This document shows positions 25,474 to 33,096 of a stretch of 37,048 nt of DNA, piece after piece. This DNA comes from Chloroflexota bacterium. Its GTDB lineage: Bacteria; Chloroflexota; Anaerolineae; UBA4142. The stretch lies in NCBI GenBank assembly GCA_016219275.1, contig JACRBM010000008.1:1-37048 (forward strand). Direction: 5' to 3'. Position 1 is the first letter of the stretch, and every line of letters starts with the position of its first letter. A program made the translations under genes and the position numbers. The notes below the pieces were generated by a model. The model saw only the letters and a list, made by a program, of their open reading frames with translations, was not told the DNA's origin and ran no database searches.

Positions 25474-25589
25474 TCTTTGGATTACCATTGGTCCTAGGAT
25501 TGATTGGGCGTGTCCTCACAGAAACCGATGAGTCCAAAATTGTAACTACTCAGCCAATCCTCATTTACGCCGATGAAAAAACAAATCTG

Positions 25590-25646
25590 TCCGCGAATAA
25601 CGCGAATAAGAAGAAATAATTAGCGAAGATTCGCGTAATTCGCGGA
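25590..25646. repeat. Palindromic intergenic repeat
   Basis: An 18-base arm at 25590-25607 (TCCGCGAATAACGCGAAT) is inverted at 25629-25646 with one mismatch, around a 21-base AT-rich spacer. It resembles dispersed palindromic units of bacterial intergenic DNA. The remainder of 25474-25834 shows no gene I can support; two short opposing frames (60 and 66 codons) around 25657-25895 are not convincing. Confidence 0.8.
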
Positions 25647-25812
25647 TAAATGAACCATGAATCGGTTGTCGAAGAAATCGTGTTCCCTTCTTATTCAAAC
25701 AATGGGGCGGCGTTCGCAAGAAACGCGCGGGACGAATCTTGCAAGGACGTACTTGGGATCAAATGCCACGGTCGCCCAAACTCGCAATAGCTTGAATGGC
25801 TCCTCCTCTTTT

Positions 25813-25840
25813 TTGTATTCTCCGCTTCTGATGTTATAAT
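25813..25840 (+). promoter_or_regulatory. Promoter of the serine operon
   Basis: TTGTAT (25813-25818) and a perfect TATAAT (25835-25840) are 16 bases apart. Transcription would start near 25847 and leave a leader of about 150 bases before serB. Confidence 0.6.
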
Positions 25841-25860
25841 AGCGCCCATCAATTTTCAAT

Positions 25861-25923
25861 AGCCGCGTCATTTTTTCCTCTGCGCGGCTTGGCAACGACG
25901 CCTTGAAAATCCTGGCGCGTTGC
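25861..25923 (+). promoter_or_regulatory. Structured 5' leader of the serine operon
   Basis: Two consecutive stem-loops can form. AGCCGCG (25861-25867) pairs with CGCGGCT (25883-25889) over a T-rich loop. GCAACGACGCC (25892-25902) pairs with GGCGCGTTGC (25914-25923), ten pairs with one bulged A. I recognise no known riboswitch or T-box consensus. A regulatory role is inference from position. Confidence 0.45.
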
Positions 25924-25999
25924 TACCCCTCTAGCTTGTCGCTATTCAATGGACTGCGCTCCAGGAGATTCAATTTCTCGTACGCCGGAGAGCAGTTCG

Positions 26000-26812
26000 A
26001 TGAATTTCCATCCACCCGCCAAATCATTTCGCATCGTTTGTTTCGATTGCGATAGCACGCTGACCGCTATCGAAGGCATTGACGAACTCGCGCGCCTCAA
26101 AGGACAATTCGAGCACATCGCCAATTTGACGCGCCGCGCAATGGATGGCGAACTCAAATTCGAAGACGTGTTCGCCGAACGGTTGCGTCTCCTCCAACCC
26201 ACGCGCGCCGATCTCAAACACATCGCACGCGCGTATCAAGACCATCTCCTCCCCGACGCGCGTCCCGTCATCGCCGCGTTACGCGCGGCGGGATGCCCGG
26301 TTCACATCGTCAGCGGCGGACTGTTGCCGGCGGTCGAAACCTTTGCGCGCGCGTTGGGTTTATCCGCGCAGAATGTCCACGCGGTTCCCGTTGTCTTCGA
26401 CCAACTCGCCGGACATTGGTGGCAGTACGATCAACATCGCTACGCTGGCAATCCGGACGAACGTTATCTCGCGTTTGCGCCGACGCCGTTGAGCGAAACG
26501 AACGGCAAACGGTCGGTCATTGCCAAGATCGCGAACGGCATCGCCGAAACGATGCTCGTCGGCGATGGCGTCACCGACCTCGAAGCGCGCGACGCGGTGA
26601 AACTGTTCGTCGGCTTTGGCGGAGTCGTGCGCCGCGAACGCGTCGCAACTCAAGCCGAAGTATTCGTCCAAGCCCCACGCCTCGCCGCGATTGTTCCGCT
26701 CGCCTTGTCGCACGTGACCGCGCAACAATTGATCGGCACAGAACACGAAACGATTTTGCAACAAGGGCTGGACGATATCGCCCAATCCCAGGTTCTGTTC
26801 AGAAAGGTCTAG
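26000..26812 (+). CDS. serB: Phosphoserine phosphatase (HAD-IB)
   Basis: Catalyses the last step of serine biosynthesis, hydrolysis of O-phosphoserine. The HAD motif I is CFDCDSTLT, with nucleophile Asp16 and general acid Asp18; GIDELARLKG follows as in phosphoserine phosphatases. Motif II is HIVSGG, and motif IV is MLVGDGVTDLEA. Length is 270 residues, slightly above the minimal SerB and lacking an ACT domain. I chose ATG 26000, preceded by GGAG at 25987-25990, over the in-frame ATG at 25949. Position before a serine-type aminotransferase and serA supports the assignment. Confidence 0.9.
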   Translation: MNFHPPAKSFRIVCFDCDSTLTAIEGIDELARLKGQFEHIANLTRRAMDGELKFEDVFAERLRLLQPTRADLKHIARAYQDHLLPDARPVIAALRAAGCPVHIVSGGLLPAVETFARALGLSAQNVHAVPVVFDQLAGHWWQYDQHRYAGNPDERYLAFAPTPLSETNGKRSVIAKIANGIAETMLVGDGVTDLEARDAVKLFVGFGGVVRRERVATQAEVFVQAPRLAAIVPLALSHVTAQQLIGTEHETILQQGLDDIAQSQVLFRKV

Positions 26813-26814
26813 CC

Positions 26815-27870
26815 ATGGCGCAACTGTTCATCCCAGGTCCGACCGACGTTGACGCAAGTGTGCGCGCCGCACAAGCGCAACCGATGATCGGTCATCGCGG
26901 AGCGGACTTCCAAACCTTGTTCGCGCGTCTGCAACCGAAATTGCGCCTGGTTTTTACGACGACGCGTCGCGTGTACATTTCGACCTCCTCTGGCACCGGC
27001 TTGCAAGAAGCCGCGCTGCGAAACTGCGTCGCGCGGCGAGTGTTGTGCTGTGTCAACGGCGCGTTCGCAGAACGTTGGTACGAGGTCGCGCTGGCGAACG
27101 GCAAAAACGCGACACGCCTCGATGTGGAATGGGGCAATGGGATTCTGCCGGAGCTGGTCGAGTCCGCACTCGCGCAAGATAATTTCGACGCGGTCGCCAT
27201 CGTCCACAACGAAACGAGCACCGGCGTCGCCAGTCCGCTGCGCGAGATCGCCGCGCGCGTGCGCGAACGTTTCCCCGACGTGTTGCTTCTCGTGGACGCC
27301 GTATCTTCGCTCGGCGGCGTTGAAATTGATTTCGACGCGTGGGGCTTGGACGTGCTGTTCACCTCGTCGCAAAAATGTCTCGCCGTGCCGCCTGGTCTCG
27401 CGTTTGCGGCGGTCTCGGATCGCGCGTTGGACAAGGCGCGTGGCGTTTCAAATCGCGGATTGTATTTCGATTTCGTCGAACTCGAGGAACATTTGCTCAA
27501 GAATCAAACGCCCTCGACGCCGGCAATTTCGTTGATGTGGGCGCTCGATGTCGCACTCGACCGGATTCTCGCGGAAGGATTGTCTGCGCGCTATGCGCGT
27601 CACGCGCAGATGGCGAATCGCGTGCAGACCTGGGCGGCGCAGAATTTCGATTTGTTCGCGCAAGCCGGTTATCGTTCACCAACCGTCACGTGCATCAAGA
27701 ACACGCGCAACGTGAATCTGAAATCGCTCAACGCGCATTTGCGCGACCGGGGCATGCAAATTTCGGACGGCTACGGCAAACTCAAGCACAGCACGTTTCG
27801 CATCGCGCACATGGGCGAGATTCACATGGCTGACCTAGAGCTATTGCTCGCTTCGATAGATGAATTTTAA
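26815..27870 (+). CDS. Class V PLP aminotransferase, likely phosphoserine aminotransferase role
   Basis: A 351-residue fold-type I aminotransferase of the alanine/serine-glyoxylate group (LFIPGPTDVDASVRAA start). The PLP lysine is K187 in TSSQKCLAVPPGL; the preceding LLVDAVSSLGGVEIDFD carries the Asp that holds the pyridine nitrogen, and STSSGTGLQEAALRN gives the phosphate loop. Between serB and serA it most likely makes phosphoserine from 3-phosphohydroxypyruvate and glutamate, the reaction of SerC, although it is not the classic SerC subfamily. That functional call is inference from context. It starts two bases after the serB stop. Confidence 0.88.
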   Translation: MAQLFIPGPTDVDASVRAAQAQPMIGHRGADFQTLFARLQPKLRLVFTTTRRVYISTSSGTGLQEAALRNCVARRVLCCVNGAFAERWYEVALANGKNATRLDVEWGNGILPELVESALAQDNFDAVAIVHNETSTGVASPLREIAARVRERFPDVLLLVDAVSSLGGVEIDFDAWGLDVLFTSSQKCLAVPPGLAFAAVSDRALDKARGVSNRGLYFDFVELEEHLLKNQTPSTPAISLMWALDVALDRILAEGLSARYARHAQMANRVQTWAAQNFDLFAQAGYRSPTVTCIKNTRNVNLKSLNAHLRDRGMQISDGYGKLKHSTFRIAHMGEIHMADLELLLASIDEF

Positions 27871-27921
27871 TGTGGAGGCGGGCGGCTTGCCCGCCAGTGC
27901 GGACGAGCCGTCCGCACCACA
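27871..27921. repeat. Double-hairpin palindromic repeat between aminotransferase and serA
   Basis: Outer TGTGG and CCACA enclose two stem-loops, GGCGGGC/GCCCGCC and TGCGGACG/CGTCCGCA. The stem-within-stem layout looks like a mobile palindromic unit. It could also act as an RNA-stabilising or processing element within the serine operon. Confidence 0.85.
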
Positions 27922-27939
27922 GTAATCCGGAGGAATTAT

Positions 27940-29535
27940 ATGCACCGCATTCTTATCACCGATGACCTGGGACCGGCGGGGTTGGCAATTCTCGACAAGG
28001 CGTCCGATGTTCAGTACGATGTCGTAAAATTACCTGATCGTCAAAAACTGATCGAGCTGATCGGCGAATACGACGCGATCATCACGCGCTCGGGCACGCC
28101 GCTCGACGCGGCATCATTCCAAGCCGCGCGCCAACTCAAGATTGCCGGACGCGCCGGCGTCGGTATGGACAATGTGGACATTGACGCGGCGACTTTGCGC
28201 GGCATTCTCGTGATGAATACACCAGAAGCGAACATGCTCGCGGCGACCGAACTGACGATGGCGCTGATGCTCGCGTTGTTTCGCCGCGTGCCCTGGGCAG
28301 ACCAGTCCATCAAACGCGGCGAGTGGACGCGCAGTAAATTCATGGGCATGCAACTGGCTGACCACACCATCGGCATCATCGGGCTGGGTCGCATCGGCTC
28401 GCGCGTCGCGACGCGCTGCCTGGCATTCGGCATGCGCGTGCTCGCGTACGATCCGTACATCCCCGAAGAGATCGCCGAGCGGTTGCGCGTGCATCTCGTC
28501 GGCGACCTCGACGAATTGTTGCGCGAGTCGGACCTCATCACGTTACACACACCGCTGACCGATGAAACGCGCGCGATGATCGGCGCGGAACAAATCGCCA
28601 AGATGAAGCCAGGCGTGCGGCTGATCAACTGCGCGCGCGGCGGCGTGATTGACGAACAAGCGTTGTACGATGGTCTCGTTGCCGGCAAAATCGGCGGCGC
28701 GGCAATTGACGTGTACTCGGTCGAACCACCGCGCACCGAGTTGTTAAAGAAATTGTTGGCGCTCGATTCCGTCGTCGCGACGCCGCACATTGGCGCGAAC
28801 ACGGTCGAAGCGCAACGCAACGTCGCGGTGCAAATCGTCAATCAAGTGTTGGATGCGTTGCGCGGAACGAATTACGCGAACGTCGTGAATCTGCCATTCG
28901 CGGAAGGCATAGACTATCGCTCGATTCAACCGTACATGACGCTCGCCGAACGCATCGGGACGATTCACATGCAGTTGATGCACGGGCGCATCGAACGCGT
29001 CGAGGTCGAGTGTCGCGGTGAAGCGGTCGAGAAATTGATCAAGCCATTGACCGTCGCGTTGCTCAAAGGATTGCTCCAACCGATTCTGAGCGACGCGGTC
29101 AACTATGTGAACGCGCCGCGCCTCGCGGACGAGCGCGGCATCCTGGTTTCGCAAACACGTCATCCCGCCGCCGAAGATTACTCGAACGTGATTCTGTGCC
29201 GCGTCTCATCGCCGCACGAAACGCGGCTCATCGGCGGCGCGCTGTTTTTGCACCATCAACCGCGCATCGTGTTAATGGACGATTATCGTCTCGACGCGCC
29301 GTTAGCCGGGCGCGCGCTGTTCACGGTGAACCACGATGTGCCGGGCGTCGTCGGCAAGGTCGGCACGATTCTCGCGAACCACGCGATCAACATCGCCGAG
29401 TGGCGCATGGCGCGCAATGCGCCAGGCGGCACCGCTGTGTCGTACATCAACATTGATTCGCCGGTCGGCGACGATGTGTTGAGCGAGTTGCGCGCGTTGC
29501 CCACGATCATGGATGTGCGCCAGGTCGCGCTGTAA
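27940..29535 (+). CDS. serA: D-3-phosphoglycerate dehydrogenase, long ACT-containing form
   Basis: First enzyme of serine biosynthesis, oxidising 3-phosphoglycerate with NAD. At 531 residues it is the long type with substrate, NAD, ASB and ACT domains. The NAD motif is GIIGLGRIGSRVA near residue 148, the catalytic Arg lies in NCARGGVID near 233 and the catalytic His in TPHIGANT near 283. The C-terminal ACT domain starts near residue 455 (RALFTVNHDVPGVVGKVGTI) and usually gives serine feedback control. GGAGG at 27929-27933 is six bases before the ATG. It follows the aminotransferase by 69 bases that hold a palindromic repeat. Confidence 0.95.
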   Translation: MHRILITDDLGPAGLAILDKASDVQYDVVKLPDRQKLIELIGEYDAIITRSGTPLDAASFQAARQLKIAGRAGVGMDNVDIDAATLRGILVMNTPEANMLAATELTMALMLALFRRVPWADQSIKRGEWTRSKFMGMQLADHTIGIIGLGRIGSRVATRCLAFGMRVLAYDPYIPEEIAERLRVHLVGDLDELLRESDLITLHTPLTDETRAMIGAEQIAKMKPGVRLINCARGGVIDEQALYDGLVAGKIGGAAIDVYSVEPPRTELLKKLLALDSVVATPHIGANTVEAQRNVAVQIVNQVLDALRGTNYANVVNLPFAEGIDYRSIQPYMTLAERIGTIHMQLMHGRIERVEVECRGEAVEKLIKPLTVALLKGLLQPILSDAVNYVNAPRLADERGILVSQTRHPAAEDYSNVILCRVSSPHETRLIGGALFLHHQPRIVLMDDYRLDAPLAGRALFTVNHDVPGVVGKVGTILANHAINIAEWRMARNAPGGTAVSYINIDSPVGDDVLSELRALPTIMDVRQVAL

Positions 29536-29557
29536 ATTGTGCACACACCCCACCCTC

Positions 29558-29579
29558 CCCTCCTTTATCAAGAGGAGGG
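29558..29579 (+). terminator. Possible terminator after serA
   Basis: CCCTCCT (29558-29564) pairs with AGGAGGG (29573-29579); TTTTT follows about five bases later. The flanking CACCCCACCCTCCCC resembles the outer arm of the palindromic element at 22268, so it may instead be a decayed repeat. Confidence 0.45.
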
Positions 29580-29587
29580 CTATGTTT

Positions 29588-29615
29588 TTGCATTCCCACT
29601 CAATAATGCTATAAT
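29588..29615 (+). promoter_or_regulatory. Promoter giving a probably leaderless mRNA for the first GT-C-like gene
   Basis: TTGCAT (29588-29593) and a perfect TATAAT (29610-29615), 16 bases apart. The GTG start at 29622 is six bases after the -10, where transcription itself should begin, leaving no room for a ribosome-binding site. Confidence 0.55.
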
Positions 29616-29621
29616 CGCGCC

Positions 29622-31265
29622 GTGAAATTTGCGAAAGCATATCCGCTGCTCGCGGTTCTCCTCACGGTGTTTGCCGTCGCGCCGTTGGAATACCCCGGCG
29701 CGTTTCAATCCCACACTGGCTTGCTCGCCTACTATAATCTGATTGACCTCGATCAACGTCCGTTTCAGTTTTTCAACTGGGCGCCGACGTTAGGCAGCGC
29801 ATTCGATCTGTTTCGCACTGAAGGCGCGTTGCCATACGTCGTCGCGCTGATCTTGCATCGCGTCGGGTTCAGTTATCTCGACGCGATCAAACTCGTGTAC
29901 GCGCTCGCGTGGGTCGGCAGTGGGCTGGCGATGTTCGCGTTCGCGCGCCGATTCTTGAGTGACGCGGGCGCGCTCCTCGCCACGACCGTGTACGTGTATC
30001 TGCCGTACCACATCGCAACCGTGTACGTGCGCGGCGCGTTCGCCGAATCGGTCGCGTGGATGTGGTTTCCACTAGTACTGCTTGCTCTGGTCAGTCAACA
30101 GTCAACAGTCAACAGTCAACAGAAATTTGCAATTCGCAATTTTGTCGCGCCGCTCTTGACGTTCGCCACGTTCGTCCTGATTCAACCTGGAATGGCAATC
30201 TTGTTCGCACCCGTCGCGTTCTCCATCGTCCTTGCAATACGCGGGCGATCTGGCATTCGCCATTCGCTATTCGCAATCCTGGGTGGACTCGCGCTTGGCG
30301 CAATCCTGTTCGCGCCCACGATTCTGCGTTACGGCGCGCACATCGCGCGCGATGGATTCAACGCGAATTTTGTTTTGCCATTTCAATTGTTCTCCGCGCT
30401 GTGGGGATTCGGCGCGAGCACCGGCAATTTCCTCGATCAATTTCCGTTTCAACTCGGCGTCGTGCCGATGGGACTCGCGATTGTCGCGATCGCGTTGGCG
30501 TGGCAGGAACGCGCGAATGAGGAACGCAACGATGTGGAACGCTCCGGCGAACGTTCCCTACGGCATATTGTGATTATTTTTCTCGCAGGCGCGATGGTGT
30601 TGACGCTACTCACTTTCGAGATCACATCGCCGCTGTGGCGCGGGCTGGGTGTGTTCGTAGAGTATCCGTGGCAACTGCTCGCGTTCGTCGGGCTTGCGCT
30701 CGCGTTCATCGCCGGGTCGGCAATCGAATTTGACGCGCGGCTCACGCGTCCGGCAATGCTCGCATTTTTTATCGCGCTGCCAGTCATCGCGAGTTACAGC
30801 TATCTCGCGCCGCGCTTTCTCGACGCCAGACCGACGCGTCCGCCCATCGCGATATTCAATGACGAGGTCGCGCTCTTGGATTATCGCATCGTCGGACCAT
30901 TGCGGCACGGCGCGACGTTGCGCGTGTACTTGACCTGGCAAGCACTGCGTCCGGTCTACACCGATTACAACGTATTCGTTCACGCGGTCCACGAAAACGG
31001 CGAGCGATACGGGCAATCGGACAACAAACCCCAGAATGGCGCGTTGCCGATGATCAAGTGGATGCCCGGCGAAGTAATTTTCGATCTGCACAAGGTTCAA
31101 ATTGACGTGGACGGACCTGACGAAGGATTTCATCTCGAACTAGGAATCTACAAGCCCGCGACCGGCGAACGCGCGCTGACTGAACGCGGCGCGGATCATC
31201 TCACTCTGCCGCGTCCCGGCGATCCGGAACCCATCGTCAGCGATCAACTTGCGCCGAGCAAATAA
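29622..31265 (+). CDS. Multi-span membrane protein, PTPS-related/YfhO-like (GT-C type), with repeat arrays
   Basis: A 547-residue protein with about ten hydrophobic segments and a soluble C-terminus. N-terminal features such as FQFFNWAPTLGSAFDL, VYVYLPYHIATVYVRGAFAE and WRGLGVFVEYPWQLLAFVGL parallel the two genes that follow, a family usually annotated as 6-pyruvoyl-tetrahydropterin-synthase-related membrane proteins and thought to be GT-C glycosyltransferases using lipid-linked sugars. The C-terminal part (LRVYLTWQALRPVYTDYNVF) is a beta-rich domain often seen in GT39-like proteins of this phylum. It lacks the HDxRH motif of its neighbours. Two heptamer arrays are translated in it (30092 and 30253). 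GTG start, probably leaderless. Confidence 0.72.
   Translation: MKFAKAYPLLAVLLTVFAVAPLEYPGAFQSHTGLLAYYNLIDLDQRPFQFFNWAPTLGSAFDLFRTEGALPYVVALILHRVGFSYLDAIKLVYALAWVGSGLAMFAFARRFLSDAGALLATTVYVYLPYHIATVYVRGAFAESVAWMWFPLVLLALVSQQSTVNSQQKFAIRNFVAPLLTFATFVLIQPGMAILFAPVAFSIVLAIRGRSGIRHSLFAILGGLALGAILFAPTILRYGAHIARDGFNANFVLPFQLFSALWGFGASTGNFLDQFPFQLGVVPMGLAIVAIALAWQERANEERNDVERSGERSLRHIVIIFLAGAMVLTLLTFEITSPLWRGLGVFVEYPWQLLAFVGLALAFIAGSAIEFDARLTRPAMLAFFIALPVIASYSYLAPRFLDARPTRPPIAIFNDEVALLDYRIVGPLRHGATLRVYLTWQALRPVYTDYNVFVHAVHENGERYGQSDNKPQNGALPMIKWMPGEVIFDLHKVQIDVDGPDEGFHLELGIYKPATGERALTERGADHLTLPRPGDPEPIVSDQLAPSK
30092..30119 (+). repeat. Heptamer array, CAGTCAA x4
   Basis: Four perfect copies encoding SQQSTVNSQQ between two hydrophobic segments. 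The + strand is open in every frame, but the reverse complement contains TGA, so only this orientation keeps a frame open. Confidence 0.97.
30253..30273 (+). repeat. Heptamer array, (G/C)(C/T)ATTCG x3
   Basis: Units GCATTCG, CCATTCG and CTATTCG encode GIRHSLFAI at the edge of a membrane span. Three units are 21 bases, so the insertion is frame-neutral. Confidence 0.88.
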
Positions 31266-31294
31266 CGCATCACACATCGCGTTTTAGATTTCGA

Positions 31295-33088
31295 ATGAAA
31301 CGTATTGATCCATATCTGATTCTACTTTTACTTTGCTCGATCTTCGCCATCGCGCCGCTCACCGCGCCCGGCTATTTTTGGGGCGCGCACGATGGGCGGC
31401 ACTCGGTGTACTTTTTGTTCGAGTTCGACCGCTCGATCCAAGATGGTATCTTTTATCCGCGCTGGGCGCCCGATTACACGTTCGGCTACGGCTATCCGAT
31501 GTTCAACATTTACGCGCCGGGCGCGTTGTACGCGAGCGAATCGTTGCATCTGCTCGGCTTTGATTTCGTCACTGCGACCAAGATCACTTTCGCGCTCGCC
31601 ATTCTATTTTCCGGCGCGGCGATGTTCGGTTTTGTCAAACGACTCACTGGGTCGAGCCGCGCGGCATTCGTGTCCGGGATCGCATACATCTACATCCCCT
31701 ACCACATCGCGGACATTTACGTGCGCGCCGCACTCGCCGAATCGGTCACACTGATTTTTCTGCCGCTGACACTATGGGGCTTTTACGACACGATTGAACG
31801 CCCGCGCGTCACGGCGGTGGTCGCCACCGCGCTGGCGTACGCCGCGATGATGTTTTCACACAATGGCATCGCGCTCATGTTCACGGTCGTGCTCGGCACC
31901 TGGGTCTTGTTCCTGATGCTGGTCAAGATTCCCGTCGCCGCACTCCGCACACGATTCCGCGATTTTATGATACTGGGTCTGCCACCTATCGGCGCACTTG
32001 TTCTCGGCGTCGGCATCGTTGCGATTTTTCTGATTCCCGCCGCGCTCGAATACCAGTACGTCCGCACCGATCAATGGCTCGGCAATTACTACGATTACTC
32101 GAAGCACTTTGCGTACTTTTTCCAATTGTTCGCGCCGACCTGGGGTTTCGGCATCAGCAACCCAGGTCCCTACGACGCTATGTCGTTCCAACTGGGCGTC
32201 ACGCCGGTTCTGTTCGCAATTTTTGCGTTCATCGCCATCGCGCAAAACCCCGGCAACTCGCGCCGCTTTTGGATTTTCTTCGCGGTCATGGCTGGCGTGA
32301 TCGCATTTTTGATGCTGGGCATCTCCGCGCCGTTATGGCAAATCCTGCGCCCGATTCTATCGTTCGCGCAATTCCCGTGGCGCTTGCTCACCCTGACGAC
32401 CGTGCCGCTCGCGATTCTCGCTGGCGCGATCATTGTCGCGCACGAAGCAGACGAGGCGCGTGATGCAACTCTGCCAACCCTTTTGCTCGGCGCGTTGATC
32501 ATCCTGGGTTCGTTCCCGTACTTACAAGCGCAGATGATCCTCGAACCGAAAGAGGGACCGGTCAGCATCCTGGGTCTGTTCCGTTTCCAGCAGAGCGCCG
32601 GCGAAATGACCGGCTCGACCGCGTGGGTGAAGGAAATTCCGGACTGGTCGCCCATCGCGGACGTTTATTTCGCGGGTAAGCGCGTCAAATCGAAGATTGA
32701 TTTCACCGACATCAACCCCGACGAAATTTGGCTCGGTGTTGACCAAGCCGGCAAGGGCGTGCGCGCGAACGGCGAACGCGTCTTTTTCGATTCGCAGGTA
32801 GACGGATTGCCGCTGACCTTCAACACATTTTACTATCCGGGTTGGCGCGCGTACCTCACGCCGGAGCACAGCGACGAGATCGTGCGCGAGTTGCCCATCA
32901 CTCAAGTCGGCGAGCTGGGTCGCATTCAAGTACGCGTGCCCAAAGGTCGTTACTGGCTGATTCTACGTTTCGAGGATTCGCTTCCGCGCGTGATTGGCAC
33001 ATGGCTCTCTGCCGTCAGCATTTTGATCGCGCTGGGTATTTTGCTGTGGGATGTTTTGAGTCGGCAAAGGATGAAAGCGGAAGGATGA
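31295..33088 (+). CDS. Multi-span membrane protein, PTPS-related/YfhO-like (GT-C type)
   Basis: A 597-residue protein with about 12 hydrophobic segments. Near residue 30, LTAPGYFWGAHDGRHSVYFL gives the early acidic/His motif on a periplasmic loop that GT-C enzymes use for catalysis, followed by FYPRWAPDYTFGYGYPMFNI. IYIPYHIADIYVRAALAES and FAQFPWRLLTLTTVPLAILA are shared with both neighbours. The C-terminal domain from about residue 420 looks extracytoplasmic (FNTFYYPGWRAYLTPEH). Probable role: adding sugars from polyprenyl carriers outside the membrane; acceptor unknown. The final codons and the TGA are made of a GGATGAA array shared with the start of the next gene. Confidence 0.75.
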   Translation: MKRIDPYLILLLLCSIFAIAPLTAPGYFWGAHDGRHSVYFLFEFDRSIQDGIFYPRWAPDYTFGYGYPMFNIYAPGALYASESLHLLGFDFVTATKITFALAILFSGAAMFGFVKRLTGSSRAAFVSGIAYIYIPYHIADIYVRAALAESVTLIFLPLTLWGFYDTIERPRVTAVVATALAYAAMMFSHNGIALMFTVVLGTWVLFLMLVKIPVAALRTRFRDFMILGLPPIGALVLGVGIVAIFLIPAALEYQYVRTDQWLGNYYDYSKHFAYFFQLFAPTWGFGISNPGPYDAMSFQLGVTPVLFAIFAFIAIAQNPGNSRRFWIFFAVMAGVIAFLMLGISAPLWQILRPILSFAQFPWRLLTLTTVPLAILAGAIIVAHEADEARDATLPTLLLGALIILGSFPYLQAQMILEPKEGPVSILGLFRFQQSAGEMTGSTAWVKEIPDWSPIADVYFAGKRVKSKIDFTDINPDEIWLGVDQAGKGVRANGERVFFDSQVDGLPLTFNTFYYPGWRAYLTPEHSDEIVRELPITQVGELGRIQVRVPKGRYWLILRFEDSLPRVIGTWLSAVSILIALGILLWDVLSRQRMKAEG

Positions 33089-33096
33089 AGGATGAA
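33069..33096 (+). repeat. Heptamer array, GGATGAA x4, at a stop/start junction
   Basis: Units GGATGAA, AGCGGAA (diverged), GGATGAA, GGATGAA. One copy supplies the TGA of the upstream gene (33086-33088) and the next supplies the ATG of the downstream gene (33092-33094); the unit also contains an AAGGA-like ribosome site. Confidence 0.9.

Noticed and set aside
25657-25895. Two overlapping short frames (60 codons +, 66 codons -) in the gap before serB
   Set aside because: Neither shows a recognisable family or a well-placed ribosome site, and they oppose each other and overlap the serB promoter. The minus-strand one could be a gene remnant.
26293-26814. Extension of the aminotransferase frame upstream of 26815
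   Set aside because: The extra 174 residues are an Arg-rich shadow of serB. The ATG at 26815 begins the conserved LFIPGPT segment.
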